Shown: in pieces, positions 35,188-43,686 of the stretch
Layout of the letters: every line of letters begins with the position of its first letter
Numbering within the stretch: position 1 is the first letter of the stretch
Assembly: GCF_001544575.2 (NCBI RefSeq)
Contig: NZ_FCNY02000016.1
Span: 1 to 64,000, forward strand
DNA: 64,000 bases
Source: Caballeronia cordobensis
GTDB taxonomy: Bacteria > Pseudomonadota > Gammaproteobacteria > Burkholderiales > Burkholderiaceae
Direction: 5' to 3'
Notes under the pieces: model-generated
What the model was told of the DNA's origin: nothing
Database searches by the model: none
The model's input: only the letters and a program-made list of their open reading frames with translations
Position numbers and translations under genes: made by a program

Positions 35188-36252
35188 TTAGATCGATTTG
35201 AACAGCGGACTTTTCGCGAGCGCATCGGCGCCGTCCGCGCTGGTGAGGAACTTCTCGGTATAGATGTCGCGCTCGAAGAGCTGGCCCTGCATGAGCGTGC
35301 GGATGGCCGCTTCGATCATCACGGGCGGTCCGCACAGATAAGCCTTGTGTCCGCGGAACACGCCGTCGAAATGCGCCTTCGCCGCGTCGTGCACGAAGCC
35401 GCGAAAGCCTTCCCATGACGAGTCCGCCGGTTCGTCGGACAGCGCGGGCACGTAGGTGAAATTCGCGTGCTCCTTCTGCAGCCGCTGAAAGAGACCGTCG
35501 TAGTACAGCTCCGAGTGGTTACGCGCGCCGTAGACGAGCGTGATATGCCGCGCGTCGTTCTCTTCCAGCATGTCGATGAGCATCGCCTTCGGGCTCGACA
35601 GACCGGAGCCGCCCGCAATCAGTATCACCGGCTGCGGGTCCGACTTGCGCACGAAGAAGCGTCCGTAGGGCCCGCTGAAGCGAATCTCGTCGCCCGATCG
35701 GATCTGATCGTGCAGATAGCCGGTGCCCTTGCCGCCGGGCACGCGCCGCACGTTCAGTTCGATCACGTTGCGCGAGGCCGGCTGGTCCGCGAGCGAGAAC
35801 GCGCGTGGCATGTCCTCGCCCGGAATGTGCACGTTCACGTACTGGCCCGCCTGAAACTCGATGCCGTTTCCGTCGAGCTCGACGAAGATGCCCTTGATCG
35901 TCGGCGTGAGATCGATCATCTCTTTCACGCGGCCCGTATAGTCACGCACGGGGAAGTGCCGGGCGTCCTCGTCTTCGTCGATGTCGGCTTCGATCGTCAG
36001 GTCCGATTGCGCCGTCGCACAGCACGCGAGGCACTTGCGCTCGTCGCGCTCGAAATCCATCAGCGCGAACGGCGACGCCGGTCCGTGCTCGATCTCGCCG
36101 TCCACCACCTGCACCTTGCAGGTCGCGCACAGGCCGTGACAGCACGCGTGCGGCAGCCAGACGCCGGCGCGCATGCACGCATCGAGAATGGTCTGCTCGT
36201 CTTCGATCTCGATCGTCTGCCCGATCGGCTCGATGGTCAGTTGGTAGCTCAT
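35188..36252 (-). CDS. dmpP: phenol hydroxylase reductase component P5
   Basis: 354 residues. N-terminal plant-type [2Fe-2S] domain with ligands in CMRAGVWLPHACCHGLCATCK and KCLACCA, then FAD-binding RAFSLADQP (about residue 150) and NAD-binding ILIAGGSGLSSPKAMLIDML, ending in LCGPPVMIEA. It passes electrons from NADH to the diiron hydroxylase. Sixth gene of the operon, 15 bases after the P4 gene. Confidence 0.94.
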   Translation of the reverse strand: MSYQLTIEPIGQTIEIEDEQTILDACMRAGVWLPHACCHGLCATCKVQVVDGEIEHGPASPFALMDFERDERKCLACCATAQSDLTIEADIDEDEDARHFPVRDYTGRVKEMIDLTPTIKGIFVELDGNGIEFQAGQYVNVHIPGEDMPRAFSLADQPASRNVIELNVRRVPGGKGTGYLHDQIRSGDEIRFSGPYGRFFVRKSDPQPVILIAGGSGLSSPKAMLIDMLEENDARHITLVYGARNHSELYYDGLFQRLQKEHANFTYVPALSDEPADSSWEGFRGFVHDAAKAHFDGVFRGHKAYLCGPPVMIEAAIRTLMQGQLFERDIYTEKFLTSADGADALAKSPLFKSI

Positions 36253-36267
36253 CGCATCGTCTCCTTG

Positions 36268-36630
36268 CTAGCTGCACGATCCGTCGATGCCGTTCAAGCC
36301 CGGCGTGCGAAAACGAATGACCGCCTTGTGACCGAGACCGTTCTCGCCAATCGTCTTGTCGAAGTCGGGCGTGAACGCCTCGCCCGATCTGAACCACTCG
36401 GCGGCGTTCAATTCGACGCTTGACCAGTCGGGGTGCGCGGCATACATCGCCGGAAGCAGGTCGTCGACGAGCGCCCTGAACGGCGTCGATGCCTCGACGG
36501 GAATGCAGTGCGGCGCGCAGAACATCAGGTGATCTTCCCAGCCGACGAAGAGCAACTGCTTGCCGTGAAAATTCTCGATGCGATCCCGGATCTCGCCGGT
36601 ATAGCCTTCTTTCAGTGCGATGACTGACAT
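36268..36630 (-). CDS. dmpO: phenol hydroxylase component P4
   Basis: 120 residues starting MSVIALKEGYTGEIRDRIENFHGKQLLFVGWEDHLMFCAPH, the standard P4/gamma subunit beginning. It forms the hydroxylase with the L and N subunits. The start at 36630 has the pattern CAGGAGACGAATC upstream. It lies 22 bases after the large-subunit gene. Confidence 0.93.
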   Translation of the reverse strand: MSVIALKEGYTGEIRDRIENFHGKQLLFVGWEDHLMFCAPHCIPVEASTPFRALVDDLLPAMYAAHPDWSSVELNAAEWFRSGEAFTPDFDKTIGENGLGHKAVIRFRTPGLNGIDGSCS

Positions 36631-36652
36631 GATTCGTCTCCTGAGTTCGTTC

Positions 36653-38239
36653 TTACGCGGCGCGCTGCGCTTCGGGCGCTTCCTCGCCGCCGTGACTCGG
36701 CTTGCCGGTCCAGCGCAGCCAGTTCCTGCGATCGGGCGAGTCTTCGAACTCGTGACCGTCTTCGCCTGCATGAATGTGGTAGTAGCGCAGCACTTCGCCC
36801 ATCGGATCGAAGCCGGGCGCGGACGGGTCGGCGTCTTCGGCGAAGCAGTTGCCCTGATAGATCTGCTGCACCGGCATCCACGCCTGCACATACTTCTCGG
36901 GCTCGTTGTCGAAGATGTCCTTGCAGCCGTCCGAGCAGAAATGGAACTTGTTGCCGAGATAGTCGCTTTCGCGGTAGCAGATCTTCGTCGGGTCGTCGGG
37001 CTCGGTGAAGGCCATCGGGATCTGGCAGGTCTGGCACAGCATCGGCAGCGTGTTGTTGTAGAAGCGCCGGCCTGCCTTCTGCTCTTCGCGCCAGTATTCG
37101 AGGCGCGGACGATAGAGCTTGTCGAAGGTGGCGGGATACTTTTCCGCGAGCCACTGCATTTCGTCTTCAGACGGAATCCATGTGTGCAGCGCGGCCGCTT
37201 GCGTGTAGTTGTAGAAGATGCCCCACGCTTCGTGCGAAAGGCGGTCTTTCTCCTTCATCGCCACGTCGTGATACTTCGGCATGCGGATGCCGTAGCGTTC
37301 GAGATCGTGGAAGAGGGCGCCGCCATTCTTCTCGAAGTAGGTTTCCCATGCCTCCTGCCACGACATGATGCGTTTGGGTAGCATGTAATCCATCATCATC
37401 GCGACGAGCGTGAGCAGCCTGTAACCGCGCCAGAACCACTTGTCGATCCACTTCTGGATGATCGGCACGTTGCCCGGATCCTGCTCCAGAAGGAACTTCA
37501 CGACTTCGAGGCCGAGCGTCATGTGGCGCGACTCGTCGGACTGCGCCGAGAAACCGAACGTCACCGTCGCCATGTCGCCGTTGAATGCCGCGCCGGACAT
37601 GAACGGCATGAACAGCAGGTTGGTCAGCACGTATTCGAACGAGAACGAGATCGCCGTCACGAACTCGAACGGCCCGGCGCTCATCGCATCTTCGAAATAC
37701 GACTTCGGCACCGAGAGGTACCACACGCGGTCGTGCATGTGCCTGAAGTCGTGAAAGCCGTTGAAATACTTGTTGTAGTGGCTGATCGTGTGAACTTGCG
37801 TCTGCGCGTGACGCAGCTCGTCGATCGCCTGCATCTGACAGGCGATGCGCGCACCCGCGCCGCGGAAGTTGCGCCCCGCGAGCGCGAAGCCGCGATGCGC
37901 CGCGTATTCGAGCGGACTCACGCCGGTCAGAAAGAGCTTGAGCGCGTTGATATAGCGCGGGTCCGTGACATTGAACTGGCCGTTGTTCTGCTGGAACGCG
38001 TCGATGATCGCGTAGAGCTTGCGTTCCTTTTCGCCCTGATACTTCCAGTAGGCGTCCATCGTGAGACGGAACGGGTCTTCCCACTTGTCCCAGTCGTGCA
38101 CCTTGATGCCTTCGAAGCGGTCGTAGGGGAATACTTCGTCCATCGGCTGATAGGTGGTTTCCCAGCCGAGGCCGCGTGTGAGCATCGCGTAGTTTTCCTT
38201 GATGCTCAGCTTCTTCGGCGCAGATTGCTGTGTGCTCAT
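36653..38239 (-). CDS. dmpN: phenol hydroxylase large subunit (P3, diiron oxygenase)
   Basis: 528 residues, close to the usual ~515. Diiron ligands are in the two E-x-x-H motifs AIDELRHAQ (about residue 140) and DESRHMTLG (about residue 235). The C-terminal region has the MCQTCQIPM and FCSDGCKDIF YHS-like zinc domain typical of DmpN/TomA3. It hydroxylates phenol to catechol with O2. The extra C-terminal residues EEAPEAQRAA are unremarkable. Confidence 0.95.
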   Translation of the reverse strand: MSTQQSAPKKLSIKENYAMLTRGLGWETTYQPMDEVFPYDRFEGIKVHDWDKWEDPFRLTMDAYWKYQGEKERKLYAIIDAFQQNNGQFNVTDPRYINALKLFLTGVSPLEYAAHRGFALAGRNFRGAGARIACQMQAIDELRHAQTQVHTISHYNKYFNGFHDFRHMHDRVWYLSVPKSYFEDAMSAGPFEFVTAISFSFEYVLTNLLFMPFMSGAAFNGDMATVTFGFSAQSDESRHMTLGLEVVKFLLEQDPGNVPIIQKWIDKWFWRGYRLLTLVAMMMDYMLPKRIMSWQEAWETYFEKNGGALFHDLERYGIRMPKYHDVAMKEKDRLSHEAWGIFYNYTQAAALHTWIPSEDEMQWLAEKYPATFDKLYRPRLEYWREEQKAGRRFYNNTLPMLCQTCQIPMAFTEPDDPTKICYRESDYLGNKFHFCSDGCKDIFDNEPEKYVQAWMPVQQIYQGNCFAEDADPSAPGFDPMGEVLRYYHIHAGEDGHEFEDSPDRRNWLRWTGKPSHGGEEAPEAQRAA

Positions 38240-38264
38240 TTGCTTGTCTCCTTCATGCGGCCGT

Positions 38265-38537
38265 TCAGGCCTTCCATTCGAGGATGAATTCGTCGTCGGT
38301 CTCGTCGATGTTGCCGCCGAGCGAGATCAGGTTCAGTTGCAGTTCGCGCAGGTCGAAGTCGCGGCCGATGATCGCCTCGATCGATTCGCGCCGGATAACG
38401 AGCTTGCCGACCGCATCGATCTTGACCATCGCCGGAAACGCGTTGACGACCGCATGCGGGTTGTCCGCTTCGATGGCCTCGATGATCGGCCGCGAATCGT
38501 CGTTGGCCTGGAACGCGATGAACACGGAATCAGCCAT
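38265..38537 (-). CDS. dmpM: phenol hydroxylase regulatory component P2
   Basis: 90 residues, cofactor-free effector protein (MADSVFIAFQANDDSRPIIEAIEADNPHAVV...). It binds the hydroxylase and is needed for turnover. It overlaps the end of dmpL by 8 bases, so translation is coupled. Confidence 0.94.
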   Translation of the reverse strand: MADSVFIAFQANDDSRPIIEAIEADNPHAVVNAFPAMVKIDAVGKLVIRRESIEAIIGRDFDLRELQLNLISLGGNIDETDDEFILEWKA

Positions 38538-39537
38538 GACTCACCTCCACGCCTTGCTTGACCATGCGCGCATCGAAGGCCTGTGCGGCTGCTTCGAGCG
38601 CGTGATGCGCGTCGTCATCGAGCGCCGCTATGGCGAGGGGCTTGAGCGCTTCGAGTACCGCGCCGCGCCACTTCGCTACCCACTGCGCGAGCAGGGCCGC
38701 ATTGGCCGGCGACTCTGCCGCCGCGGTCTTCACCGTGGCATCCACCCAGCGGCTGGTTTCGTCGAACCACGTGCTCGCGAACTCGTTGAGCATGCCGAGA
38801 CCCGGACCGTATTGGCGCGAGATGCGCTCGTCGATCGACCTATAGACCAGCGGATACAGCAAGCCATCCAGCACGACGTTCTGCGCGACGAACGTCTCGA
38901 ACCAGTCCCGCACCACCATCGTGTCTTCCACGACGCGACGCAGTCCCTGCCACATCGGATCGTTCATCCAGCGCGTTTTCCCTTCGGTGAGCGATGTGCC
39001 CTGATTGCCGTCCAGCGCGAGCCCGAGGCGCGAGAGATACTGCGCGATGCCGAGCCGGTCCATGCAATGGAACATCGTCGCCTGCGTGATGGCCGTGCCC
39101 CAGCCGTATCCGGTCACGAAACAGTTGTTGGTGTTCGCCGCCCATTCGACGTGACGCAGCGGCACCATGAGCGCTGCGATATGCGCCTTCGCTTCGTCGG
39201 GGAGATCAGCGAGCAGGCGTCGCTTCGCGACGAATTCGAGGTTCTTCTCCATCGTCTCCTGCTGCTTTGCGCGCGCGGTGGTGTACGCGCCGTAGTAGTA
39301 CTGGCGCGGGTCCTTGAACGCGTACCAGTCTTTCATGACGATGCCCGTGCGGCCCTTGTCGTACAGCTCGAATTCCGGCTGCCACAGCGGACGATAGTGA
39401 AAGTTCACTTCGGGCTGAAGGTCGAAGGTCGCTTCCTGATAGCGCGAAGCGGGCTTGTCGGCGCCCAGGCGCCGCGCGACGTGCGAGAAGGTTTGCCGCA
39501 CCTGCTCGACGGCTGAAGTCTTGATGTCGATCTGCAT
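38530..39537 (-). CDS. dmpL: phenol hydroxylase small subunit P1
   Basis: 335 residues of the diiron-oxygenase beta-subunit family: YQEATFDLQPEVNFHYRPLWQPEFELYDKGRTGIVMKDWYAFKDPRQYYYGAY at the start is diagnostic. It lacks the iron ligands and stabilises the alpha subunit. AAGGAGTGACGA sits before the ATG. Confidence 0.94.
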   Translation of the reverse strand: MQIDIKTSAVEQVRQTFSHVARRLGADKPASRYQEATFDLQPEVNFHYRPLWQPEFELYDKGRTGIVMKDWYAFKDPRQYYYGAYTTARAKQQETMEKNLEFVAKRRLLADLPDEAKAHIAALMVPLRHVEWAANTNNCFVTGYGWGTAITQATMFHCMDRLGIAQYLSRLGLALDGNQGTSLTEGKTRWMNDPMWQGLRRVVEDTMVVRDWFETFVAQNVVLDGLLYPLVYRSIDERISRQYGPGLGMLNEFASTWFDETSRWVDATVKTAAAESPANAALLAQWVAKWRGAVLEALKPLAIAALDDDAHHALEAAAQAFDARMVKQGVEVSHG

Positions 39538-39571
39538 TCGTCACTCCTTTGGTATGGGGATCTCGTGGGGA

Positions 39572-39850
39572 TCATTCAGAGAGTCCGGGCTGGCCGTAGC
39601 GCCATTTCGACTCTTCGAAATCGAGTTGTTCGCCTTCGTCGCGCGTGAGATGGATCACGCGATTGGCATGGCAGAACGACCGGTATTCGCGCAGGGGCAT
39701 CACGAGTTCGACGCTTAGGCGCGGATCGCCGATCGAGAAATCGAACTCGACGAAACCGTCTTCCCGATGCTCCCTGAAGCGGACATAGCGGCGCGTGATG
39801 TCGAAACCGCGATCGAAAGCGCGTTCGCGAACGCGCGCGGATGTTTGCAT
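39572..39850 (-). CDS. dmpK: phenol hydroxylase assembly component P0
   Basis: 92 residues, first gene of the operon. DITRRYVRFREHREDGFVEFDFSIGDPRLSVELVMPLREY and FCHANRV match DmpK/P0, which assists incorporation of iron into the hydroxylase. AGGAGACAGCG precedes the ATG. The -24/-12 promoter is about 80 bases upstream. Confidence 0.92.
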   Translation of the reverse strand: MQTSARVRERAFDRGFDITRRYVRFREHREDGFVEFDFSIGDPRLSVELVMPLREYRSFCHANRVIHLTRDEGEQLDFEESKWRYGQPGLSE

Positions 39851-39891
39851 CGCTGTCTCCTGGTGTCTTGTGTTGCGCCGGGTCCGTTCGA

Positions 39892-39907
39892 TGAATCAAT
39901 TGATCGA
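39892..39907. promoter_or_regulatory. palindrome resembling a DmpR/XylR-type UAS, inside the leader
   Basis: TGAATCAATTGATCGA matches 13 of 16 positions of the TTGATCAATTGATCAA consensus as I recall it for XylR/DmpR-type activators, including the full ATCAATTGAT core. Unusually, it lies downstream of the -12 element, in the likely leader of the transcript. Confidence 0.45.
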
Positions 39908-39930
39908 GAACCGGCGGGCGCACCCTATAA

Positions 39931-39947
39931 GGCAACACGTATGCCAA
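39931..39947 (-). promoter_or_regulatory. sigma-54 (-24/-12) promoter of the phenol hydroxylase operon
   Basis: On the minus strand TTGGCATACGTGTTGCC has GG-N10-GC spacing and agrees with TGGCAC-N5-TTGC at all but one base. It points toward dmpK, with a leader of about 70 bases. This is the expected promoter class for a DmpR-controlled operon. Confidence 0.8.
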
Positions 39948-40072
39948 TCGATGAGTGCAGGCGGCGGGTTTGCTTCGATTCAGCGCGGCCAGAGCCTTGC
40001 GGGGCGCGGCTGACACGGCTTCGCAGCGTGTCTGGATCCCCGCGCGCATGGCCCCCGCACCGGCTGGGCGAC

Positions 40073-40088
40073 TTGATGAAATGATCGA
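40073..40088. promoter_or_regulatory. candidate upstream activator site for the phenol regulator
   Basis: TTGATGAAATGATCGA matches 13 of 16 positions of the XylR/DmpR-type palindrome and lies about 130 bp upstream of the -24 element, a normal enhancer distance. A half-site CTGATCAA follows at 40106-40113. The rest of the 39851-40244 gap shows no gene. Confidence 0.5.
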
Positions 40089-40244
40089 AAAACGCGTGAT
40101 TCGCCCTGATCAAATCCGTATCGGGGAAGGCACTAGTAGCGGGTTCGCGGCGAATCGCGGACGGGGCCGCGGAGCATTGCGCGATGCGCGCACATCGCCT
40201 ATCGTGGCGACATGAAATCGACCGGGCCTACGGAGACACGAGCA

Positions 40245-42032
40245 ATGCCACGCCGCGAGAAAGCGCCATCGAAGGTGCAAAACGGCATGTCGATGGTCGC
40301 GCCGAAGGGCGGGCCCGTCGACAGCCTGCGCTATCCCGACATCGCCGATCTGATGTCGCGCCTGCACTTCTCGCCGGGCGACGGCCGCATCTGGCTCGAC
40401 GAGCAGCGCATGCTGCTCGTGCACACGGGCGCGATGGGCACGATGCGGCGCGAGCTGATCGAAAGCCTCGGCCTCGATGCGGCGCGCGGACTGCTCACGC
40501 GCATGGGCTACAACTCCGGCGCGCGCGATGCCGAACTTGCACGCCGCGTGCGCCCCGAGAACAGCGTCACCGAGATGTTCACCGTCGGCCCGCAATTGCA
40601 CATGCTTGAAGGCATGACGATGGTCGAGCCGGTGCGCCTCGAAATCGACGTCGAGCGCGGCAAGTACTACGGCGAATTCATCTGGAAGAACTGCGCCGAA
40701 GACGAGGAGCACGTGCGCATTTACGGCATCGGCGCGGAGCCGGTGTGCTGGACGCAGATCGGTTATGCCGCGGGTTATACGAGCGTGTTCATGGGCCGCC
40801 CGGTGCTCTATCGCGAGGTGGAATGCCGCGCGCTCGGACAGGCGCATTGCCGCATCATCGGCAAGCCGGTCGAGGAATGGGGCGAGGAAGCCGCCGACGA
40901 TCTTCGCTTCATGCGCGCGCAGACCTTCACGCAAGGGCTCGCCGCGACCGGCGCGGGCGGCGAGGGCGCGTTCGGCGACGAGAACATGGTCGGCGCATCG
41001 CCGGGATTCAACGCGGTGTGCCATATGATCGGACGCGTCGCGGGCACGCGCGCAACCGTGTTGTTCCTGGGCGAGAGCGGCGTCGGCAAGGAAGTGTGCG
41101 CGCGGACCTTGCACAGGATCAGCAAACGCGCCGAGGGTCCGTTCGTCGCCGTGAACTGCGCGGCGATTCCCGAGGCGCTCGTCGAGTCGGAACTGTTCGG
41201 CGTCGACAAGGGCGGTTTTACCGATGCCACGCAAAGCCGCCCAGGGCGCTTCGAGCGCGCGCATGGCGGCACGCTCTTTCTCGATGAGATCGGCATTCTC
41301 AGCATGACCGCGCAAGGCAAGCTGCTGCGCGCGCTGCAGGAAGGCGAGATCGAACGCGTGGGCGGGGCCGAGACGCGGCGCGTGGACGTGCGTGTGGTGG
41401 CCGCGACCAATCTCGATCTGCGCAACGAGATTCGCGCGGGACGCTTTCGCGAAGACCTGTACTTCCGGCTCAACGTGTTTCCGATTCGCGTGCCGTCGCT
41501 GCGCGAGCGTCGCGAGGATTTACCCGTGCTGCTCAATCACATGCTGCGCAAGTATCGCGAGCGGCACGAGCGCGACGTCACCGGCTTCACGGCGCGCGCA
41601 CTCGATGCGCTTCTCAACTATGGCTGGCCGGGCAATATCCGCGAGCTGGAGAACATCGTCGAGCGCGGCGTGATTCTGGCGAACGATGGCGGCGCGATCG
41701 ACATCGGCCATCTCTTCACGAGCGGCGAGAGCATCGACACGCAGACCTTCGGTATCGGCGACGATGGCTCGCTTACCGCGTCGCGTTCCTTGCTGGCTCA
41801 GGCGGGCGATACGGGCGGAGCCGGCGTCGAGCGCATCGCGCGCAAGGTGAATAACCTGCTGCTGGGGATGGGCGGCGATACGGAAGCGACGTCGCTCGAT
41901 GAGATCGAGACGGCGTTGCTCAAGAGCGCGGTGCAGCGGGCCGAGGGGAATCTGTCGGCTGCGGCGCGCACGCTTGGCATCACGCGGCCGCAGCTGGTTT
42001 ATCGGCTCAAGAGCCGGGGCATAAAGGTTTGA
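40245..42032 (+). CDS. sigma-54 activator of phenol catabolism, DmpR/PoxR-like (variant GGFTDA loop)
   Basis: 595 residues from the ATG at 40245, preceded by GGAGA; an ATG 33 bases upstream lacks such a site. Order: XylR-N sensory domain (about residues 30-140), V4R domain (FIWKNCAEDEEHVRIYGIGAEPVCWTQIGYAAGYTS...CRALGQAHCR), AAA+ domain with Walker A GESGVGKE and Walker B GGTLFLDEIG, and a C-terminal Fis-type HTH (GNLSAAARTLGITRPQLVYRLKSRG). It senses phenols directly and activates the divergent operon. The sigma-54 contact loop reads GGFTDA instead of the near-invariant GAFTGA; the DNA (GGC GGT TTT ACC GAT GCC) is unambiguous. Confidence 0.9.
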   Translation: MPRREKAPSKVQNGMSMVAPKGGPVDSLRYPDIADLMSRLHFSPGDGRIWLDEQRMLLVHTGAMGTMRRELIESLGLDAARGLLTRMGYNSGARDAELARRVRPENSVTEMFTVGPQLHMLEGMTMVEPVRLEIDVERGKYYGEFIWKNCAEDEEHVRIYGIGAEPVCWTQIGYAAGYTSVFMGRPVLYREVECRALGQAHCRIIGKPVEEWGEEAADDLRFMRAQTFTQGLAATGAGGEGAFGDENMVGASPGFNAVCHMIGRVAGTRATVLFLGESGVGKEVCARTLHRISKRAEGPFVAVNCAAIPEALVESELFGVDKGGFTDATQSRPGRFERAHGGTLFLDEIGILSMTAQGKLLRALQEGEIERVGGAETRRVDVRVVAATNLDLRNEIRAGRFREDLYFRLNVFPIRVPSLRERREDLPVLLNHMLRKYRERHERDVTGFTARALDALLNYGWPGNIRELENIVERGVILANDGGAIDIGHLFTSGESIDTQTFGIGDDGSLTASRSLLAQAGDTGGAGVERIARKVNNLLLGMGGDTEATSLDEIETALLKSAVQRAEGNLSAAARTLGITRPQLVYRLKSRGIKV

Positions 42033-42086
42033 GCGGGAGTCAGCCCGGCTCACTCACCGGCGGCTTCAAAACGGCCGCGCACCCGC

Positions 42087-42824
42087 TTAGAACGTGTAGC
42101 CCACCGAGAGGAACGTCACGATCGGATTCAGCTTGAGCTTGGATTCGCTCTTGACCTGCCCGACGGCCGAGTTCGTCGTGAGCGTCGCGCGCGCGGACAG
42201 CCACATATACGACACCGAGAACGCTGCCGACCAGTGTTTGGTGAAGTTATACGAAAGCCCGGCATTCACGACCGGCGCGAACGAACTGCTGATATGCACG
42301 CTGGTGGGTCCCGTCAATGCAGTGCCGGTTTGCGGCGAATAGAGGAACGCGCCGTTGGCCATTTGCTGGCTCAGCTTGACGTCCGAATACCACACGTACG
42401 AGCCGCCTGCGCCGACATAGGGGCGGAACTTGCTCTGGGCATTCAGGAAGTAGTATTTGAGCAGCAGCGTCGGGCTCCACTCGCGGGCCGTACCGAGTTC
42501 CCCCAATGGCCCGAGCGTGCCTTCGCCGGTGAGATGAAACTTGGGTGGCACGCCCGTCACCGCTTCGACGGCGATGTGATCGGTGACGAAGTACTGCAGC
42601 GTCAGACCGAACGTGTCGGCATCGCCGACCGACGCGCCAGCACCCTGTTTCGTGACCGTCTGGCCCAGTGCGGTGACGTTGAACGGGCCGCTCGATTCCT
42701 GCGGTGCGAAGTGCAACCAGCCAGCGCTAATCTGGAAATCGCCCGCCGACTGCGCATGCGCGCTCGTCCCGGCCGCCATGCTCATCGTTGCGAGGGCTGC
42801 GCATGCAATGTGTTTCAGCTTCAT
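42087..42824 (-). CDS. ompW: outer-membrane protein, OmpW family
   Basis: 245 residues. Signal peptide MKLKHIACAALATMSMAAGTSAHA; the mature protein begins QSAGDFQISAGWLHFAPQES and contains AVEAVTGVPPKFHLTGEG and PTLLLKYYF, an eight-stranded OmpW barrel ending in VGYTF. The ATG at 42824 follows a purine-rich GAGAAGAGAAGAA; longer upstream reading is rejected because it would mask the signal peptide. OmpW forms a narrow hydrophobic channel, sometimes linked to uptake of aromatic or hydrophobic compounds, which would fit its place beside phenol genes. Confidence 0.9.
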   Translation of the reverse strand: MKLKHIACAALATMSMAAGTSAHAQSAGDFQISAGWLHFAPQESSGPFNVTALGQTVTKQGAGASVGDADTFGLTLQYFVTDHIAVEAVTGVPPKFHLTGEGTLGPLGELGTAREWSPTLLLKYYFLNAQSKFRPYVGAGGSYVWYSDVKLSQQMANGAFLYSPQTGTALTGPTSVHISSSFAPVVNAGLSYNFTKHWSAAFSVSYMWLSARATLTTNSAVGQVKSESKLKLNPIVTFLSVGYTF

Positions 42825-42941
42825 TTCTTCTCTTCTCGTTTCAGGTTCAATCGATGACAGGCGAGCGCGTCCGCATCGCCCCGGCCACCGTGCTCGGGGC
42901 GACGAACGCACAACGAAGGAAAGCAACTGGACCGGCGGTCT

Positions 42942-43676
42942 CTACAGACAGCAGTCGAGACTTACCTTGAAATACTCGTAACTCATTTCGATGCTGCGCT
43001 TCACGGCGTGCACTTCGTCCACGCCGGGCGCGTTGCCGAGCAGCGTCGCGACGATCTCGAGCGCTTCCCACGGATGCGCATCGTCGTAGTGCGCGTGCAG
43101 ACTCAGCCAGCGCATGGCCTTGCGGCGCATCGTGGCGGGAAAGCTATTGGCGTACGTATCGCTGCTGCAGACATAGGTCGACCATTCGCCGGTCACGCCT
43201 TCGATCGCGAAGTTGGTTGCGGCGATGCTCGCGGCAAGCGGGTCGCCGCTGCTGCTCTTCCAGCACCAGTGCGAGAGCGCGTAAGCGAGCGACGGGCCGC
43301 TGCCTTTCATCAGGGCGCGTTTGTTCACGTCGTGCGCGGCCGCCCAGTCGACCCAGTAGTCAGCGTGGTTTTGCTCGACGCGGATATTGCGTGTCAAGTA
43401 GCGTCGAGCCAGATCCTCACCGCGCGAATGCCCGTAGCGCAGCTTCTGGAGATTCATCGCCATGTACTGCGGAAACTGCTCGACAACCGGCCAGCCGTTG
43501 ACGAGAAATGCTTCGGCTTGTCGCGACGTCAGCTTGGCTTCACGCATCGCTTCAAAGATGGGATGGCCGATCACCGTCTGCTTGGTCTCGTTCGTTTCGC
43601 TCACTACGTCGCCCAACCAGGCTGGGTAGCTGGCGATGTCCTTCAGGTCGCCAACCCGCTGAAAAGTGGGATCCAA
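42942..43676 (-). CDS. haem-oxygenase-like diiron protein (TenA/PqqC superfamily)
   Basis: 244 residues with a TTG start, justified by a strong AGGAGGAGAGG site 4 bases before it. All helical. The likely metal ligands are in NIRVEQNHADYW (Glu, His), NFAIEGVTGEW (Glu) and SLHAHYDDAHPWEA (His, Asp, His). This is the pattern of haem-oxygenase-like diiron oxidases and oxygenases, not thiaminases. It is the second gene of a unit with the GGDEF-EAL gene, 10 bases downstream of it. Substrate is unknown; PQQ synthesis is unlikely without pqq neighbours. Confidence 0.78.
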   Translation of the reverse strand: MDPTFQRVGDLKDIASYPAWLGDVVSETNETKQTVIGHPIFEAMREAKLTSRQAEAFLVNGWPVVEQFPQYMAMNLQKLRYGHSRGEDLARRYLTRNIRVEQNHADYWVDWAAAHDVNKRALMKGSGPSLAYALSHWCWKSSSGDPLAASIAATNFAIEGVTGEWSTYVCSSDTYANSFPATMRRKAMRWLSLHAHYDDAHPWEALEIVATLLGNAPGVDEVHAVKRSIEMSYEYFKVSLDCCL

Positions 43677-43686
43677 ACCTCTCCTC

